63,528 nucleotides of DNA from Prolixibacteraceae bacterium. GTDB taxonomy: Bacteria > Bacteroidota > Bacteroidia > Bacteroidales > Prolixibacteraceae. Of this stretch, positions 61,988 through 63,528 are shown piece by piece (position 1 is the stretch's first letter; each line of letters starts with the position of its first letter). A program made the translations under genes and the position numbers. The stretch covers positions 1 through 63,528 of the forward strand of contig JANQHI010000085.1 in the NCBI GenBank assembly GCA_028282705.1. Direction: 5' to 3'. A model generated the notes under the pieces. It made no database searches and was not told where the DNA came from. It saw only the letters and a list, made by a program, of their open reading frames with translations.

Positions 61988-63190
61988 ATGCACCAGATTA
62001 AATTGGCTGACAATATTTATTTCCTGGGATTTAATGACAGGAGGACTCATTTGTTTGAAAATATATGGCCCATCCCACATGGGGTTTCCTATAATTCATA
62101 CCTGATTGTAGATGAAAAAATTGCTTTGGTTGACACTGTAGAACAAAGTTATGTGGATGATTACCTGGGTCAGATTGAGGGGATCATAGGTGACAGGAAA
62201 ATAGATTACCTTATTATCAACCATATGGAACCTGACCACTCAGGGGCAATCAAGCCTATTATGGCAAAATACCCTGGTATTACCCTGGTTGGAAATAAAA
62301 AGACCTTTGGCTTTGTTGAGAGTTTCTACACCAAACCTACCAATACACTGGAAGTTTATGATGGGCATACCCTGGATTTGGGAGGTACAAAGTTACAGTT
62401 CCAAACCATCCCTATGGTACACTGGCCTGAAACCATGGTAACCTTTGATGAAACCCATAATATCCTGTTTTCTGGTGATGCATTTGGTAGTTATGGTACC
62501 CTGGATGGGGGAGTGTTTGATGATGAGATCAACCTTGATTTTTATGAGGTGGAGATCATGCGTTACTTTACCAACATTGTAGGAAAATACTGCCCTCATA
62601 CCCAAAGGGCAATGAAAAAGCTTACCCACCTTGACATTAAAATGATTGCAGCAACACATGGTCCTATTTGGAGGAGTGACCTGAACTGGGTACTAAGCAG
62701 GTATGACAAATGGAGCTCATACAATACTGAAAAAGGGGTAATTATTGTGTATGGTTCTATGTATGGAAACACCCAAAAGATGGCTGAGGTAATAGCTAGG
62801 CAACTGGCTGAACGTGGCATTAAAAATATTCGTGTGTATGATGCTTCAAAAACACACTCATCTTACATTATCAATGATATATTCAAATACAAAGGGTTTA
62901 TTGTAGGAAGTTGTGCATATAACAATGCCATGTTCCCCAATGTGGAAATCCTGCTGACTACCATTGAGCATATGGCTCCTAAAAACCACTACTTGGGTGT
63001 ATTTGGGAATTATGCCTGGAATGGGGGCGGGGTGAAAAACCTGATGAAGTTTGCAGAAAAAATCAAATGGGAATTGGTGCATGACCCAATTGAAGAGAAA
63101 GGAGCATTAAAAGCTGATAAGTTTGAAGAGTGCATTAAGCTGGCAAATGCCATGGCTGATAAACTTTTGGCTGATGAGGATTTGAAGTAA
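61988..63190 (+). CDS. FprA-type flavodiiron protein
   Basis: 400 residues. The N-terminal metallo-beta-lactamase domain has the diiron motif H79-x-E81-x-D83-H84 (NHMEPDHSG) and later PMVHWPETMVTF and SGDAFGSYG; the flavodoxin domain starts near residue 252 with VYGSMYGNTQKMAEV. No rubredoxin tail. These proteins reduce oxygen or nitric oxide to water or N2O with electrons from rubredoxin or a reductase; the gene suggests the cell faces low oxygen with transient oxygen or NO exposure. Monocistronic with a terminator. Confidence 0.94.
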   Translation: MHQIKLADNIYFLGFNDRRTHLFENIWPIPHGVSYNSYLIVDEKIALVDTVEQSYVDDYLGQIEGIIGDRKIDYLIINHMEPDHSGAIKPIMAKYPGITLVGNKKTFGFVESFYTKPTNTLEVYDGHTLDLGGTKLQFQTIPMVHWPETMVTFDETHNILFSGDAFGSYGTLDGGVFDDEINLDFYEVEIMRYFTNIVGKYCPHTQRAMKKLTHLDIKMIAATHGPIWRSDLNWVLSRYDKWSSYNTEKGVIIVYGSMYGNTQKMAEVIARQLAERGIKNIRVYDASKTHSSYIINDIFKYKGFIVGSCAYNNAMFPNVEILLTTIEHMAPKNHYLGVFGNYAWNGGGVKNLMKFAEKIKWELVHDPIEEKGALKADKFEECIKLANAMADKLLADEDLK

Positions 63191-63219
63191 GAAGAATAAA
63201 TCTAATCAATAGATAAAAA

Positions 63220-63256
63220 AGATGCCATCTTAGTTTAAAGGTGGCATTTTTTATTG
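63220..63256 (+). terminator. Intrinsic terminator of the flavodiiron gene
   Basis: GATGCCATCTT pairs with AGGTGGCAT (one G-T) around about 7 bases and ends in TTTTTTATT. Confidence 0.8.
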
Positions 63257-63312
63257 GTATTCTTTTTAACCCCAACTTTTAAGTTGGGGAGTCTCAATAG
63301 CACAATAAGCTA

Positions 63313-63363
63313 AAAATTTCAGGAATTTTATAAACTGTCAAACTATAAAATTCCTGAAATTTT
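63313..63363. repeat. Perfect 20-bp inverted repeat
   Basis: Left arm 63313-63332 starts AAAATTTCAGG; the right arm 63344-63363 is its exact complement with an 11-base spacer. It lies in gene-free DNA; a smaller CCCAACTTTTAAGTTGGGG hairpin precedes it at about 63272-63290. No T run. Possibly an element end or operator. Otherwise 63257-63528 is unremarkable. Confidence 0.6.
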
Positions 63364-63528
63364 GGTTTGCAAAGTAGTTGCTATAAAGGGCAGGGTTATA
63401 AATATTTTAAACTGATTGACTAAAGAGGAAAATTAATTTGTCATTAATCCTTTATCCTTAGAAATACCTGTTCCTTAGGTAAGTCCTTCTATAGAAGTCA
63501 ATGTCATAACTGACATAAAACTCATAGG

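Overview
The window is AT-rich DNA (roughly two thirds A+T by eye) from a member of the phylum Bacteroidota. Evidence: a SusC/SusD pair, PorP/SprF and a type B C-terminal domain of the type IX secretion system (T9SS), a short 286-residue RpoD, and promoters of the Bacteroidota form TAnnTTTG. Gliding or filamentous Cytophagales-like or Marinilabiliales-like relatives are plausible, but the genus cannot be read from the sequence. I see no rRNA, transposase, prophage or CRISPR array. Most of the window is chromosomal core with a few accessory islands.

Layout. (1) 1-3.9 kb: the 3' end of a SusC-type TonB-dependent receptor, its SusD partner, a secreted thioredoxin-fold protein, and a C-terminal scrap that resembles an M60-like metallopeptidase. 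(2) 4.0-5.7 kb, minus strand: a periplasmic redox operon (glutathione peroxidase, peroxiredoxin-like, DsrE-like). (3) 5.9-20.5 kb, minus strand: a T9SS/gliding-type surface locus. One operon encodes PorP/SprF plus an OmpA-family protein. A second encodes a small secreted protein plus a 3272-residue adhesin (VWA, 6 SprB, 15 HYR-like and 8 cadherin-like modules, then a type B sorting domain). Both operons carry the same two-part element upstream. (4) 21-31.9 kb: housekeeping and membrane genes (isochorismatase-like hydrolase, TrmH, HU, tRNA-Ser, tRNA-Trp, LutA-like protein, MsbA-like ABC exporter, PurB, NfeD protease, a split LysO lysine exporter, a Cu/Zn efflux permease with a C-terminal HMA domain). 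A 162-bp palindrome lies between hup and the trmH-like gene.

(5) 31.9-39.5 kb: an accessory stretch. It holds a protein whose C-terminus is an R-body (RebB) domain fused to an unknown N-terminal domain, a Cys-rich lipoprotein, a lipoprotein/LytS-type kinase/LytTR regulator operon, an AHSA1-type protein, a pterin dehydratase, a leaderless glycine-rich protein and a patatin-like lipase. (6) 39.6-49 kb: a class V PLP enzyme, HtpG, RpoD, an HtrA-type protease, a LOG-family protein and GyrB. (7) 49.4-63.5 kb: an outer-membrane barrel plus a 1026-residue TPR protein, FtsE, a GT4 glycosyltransferase, MurB, a histidine kinase with an outer-membrane partner, MltG and an FprA-type flavodiiron protein.

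The strongest candidates for something undescribed are the isolated RebB-domain fusion, the shared regulatory element over the two T9SS surface operons, the nested module duplications inside the adhesin, and the glycine-rich cytoplasmic protein. All functional statements rest on motif recognition by eye; no database search was possible.
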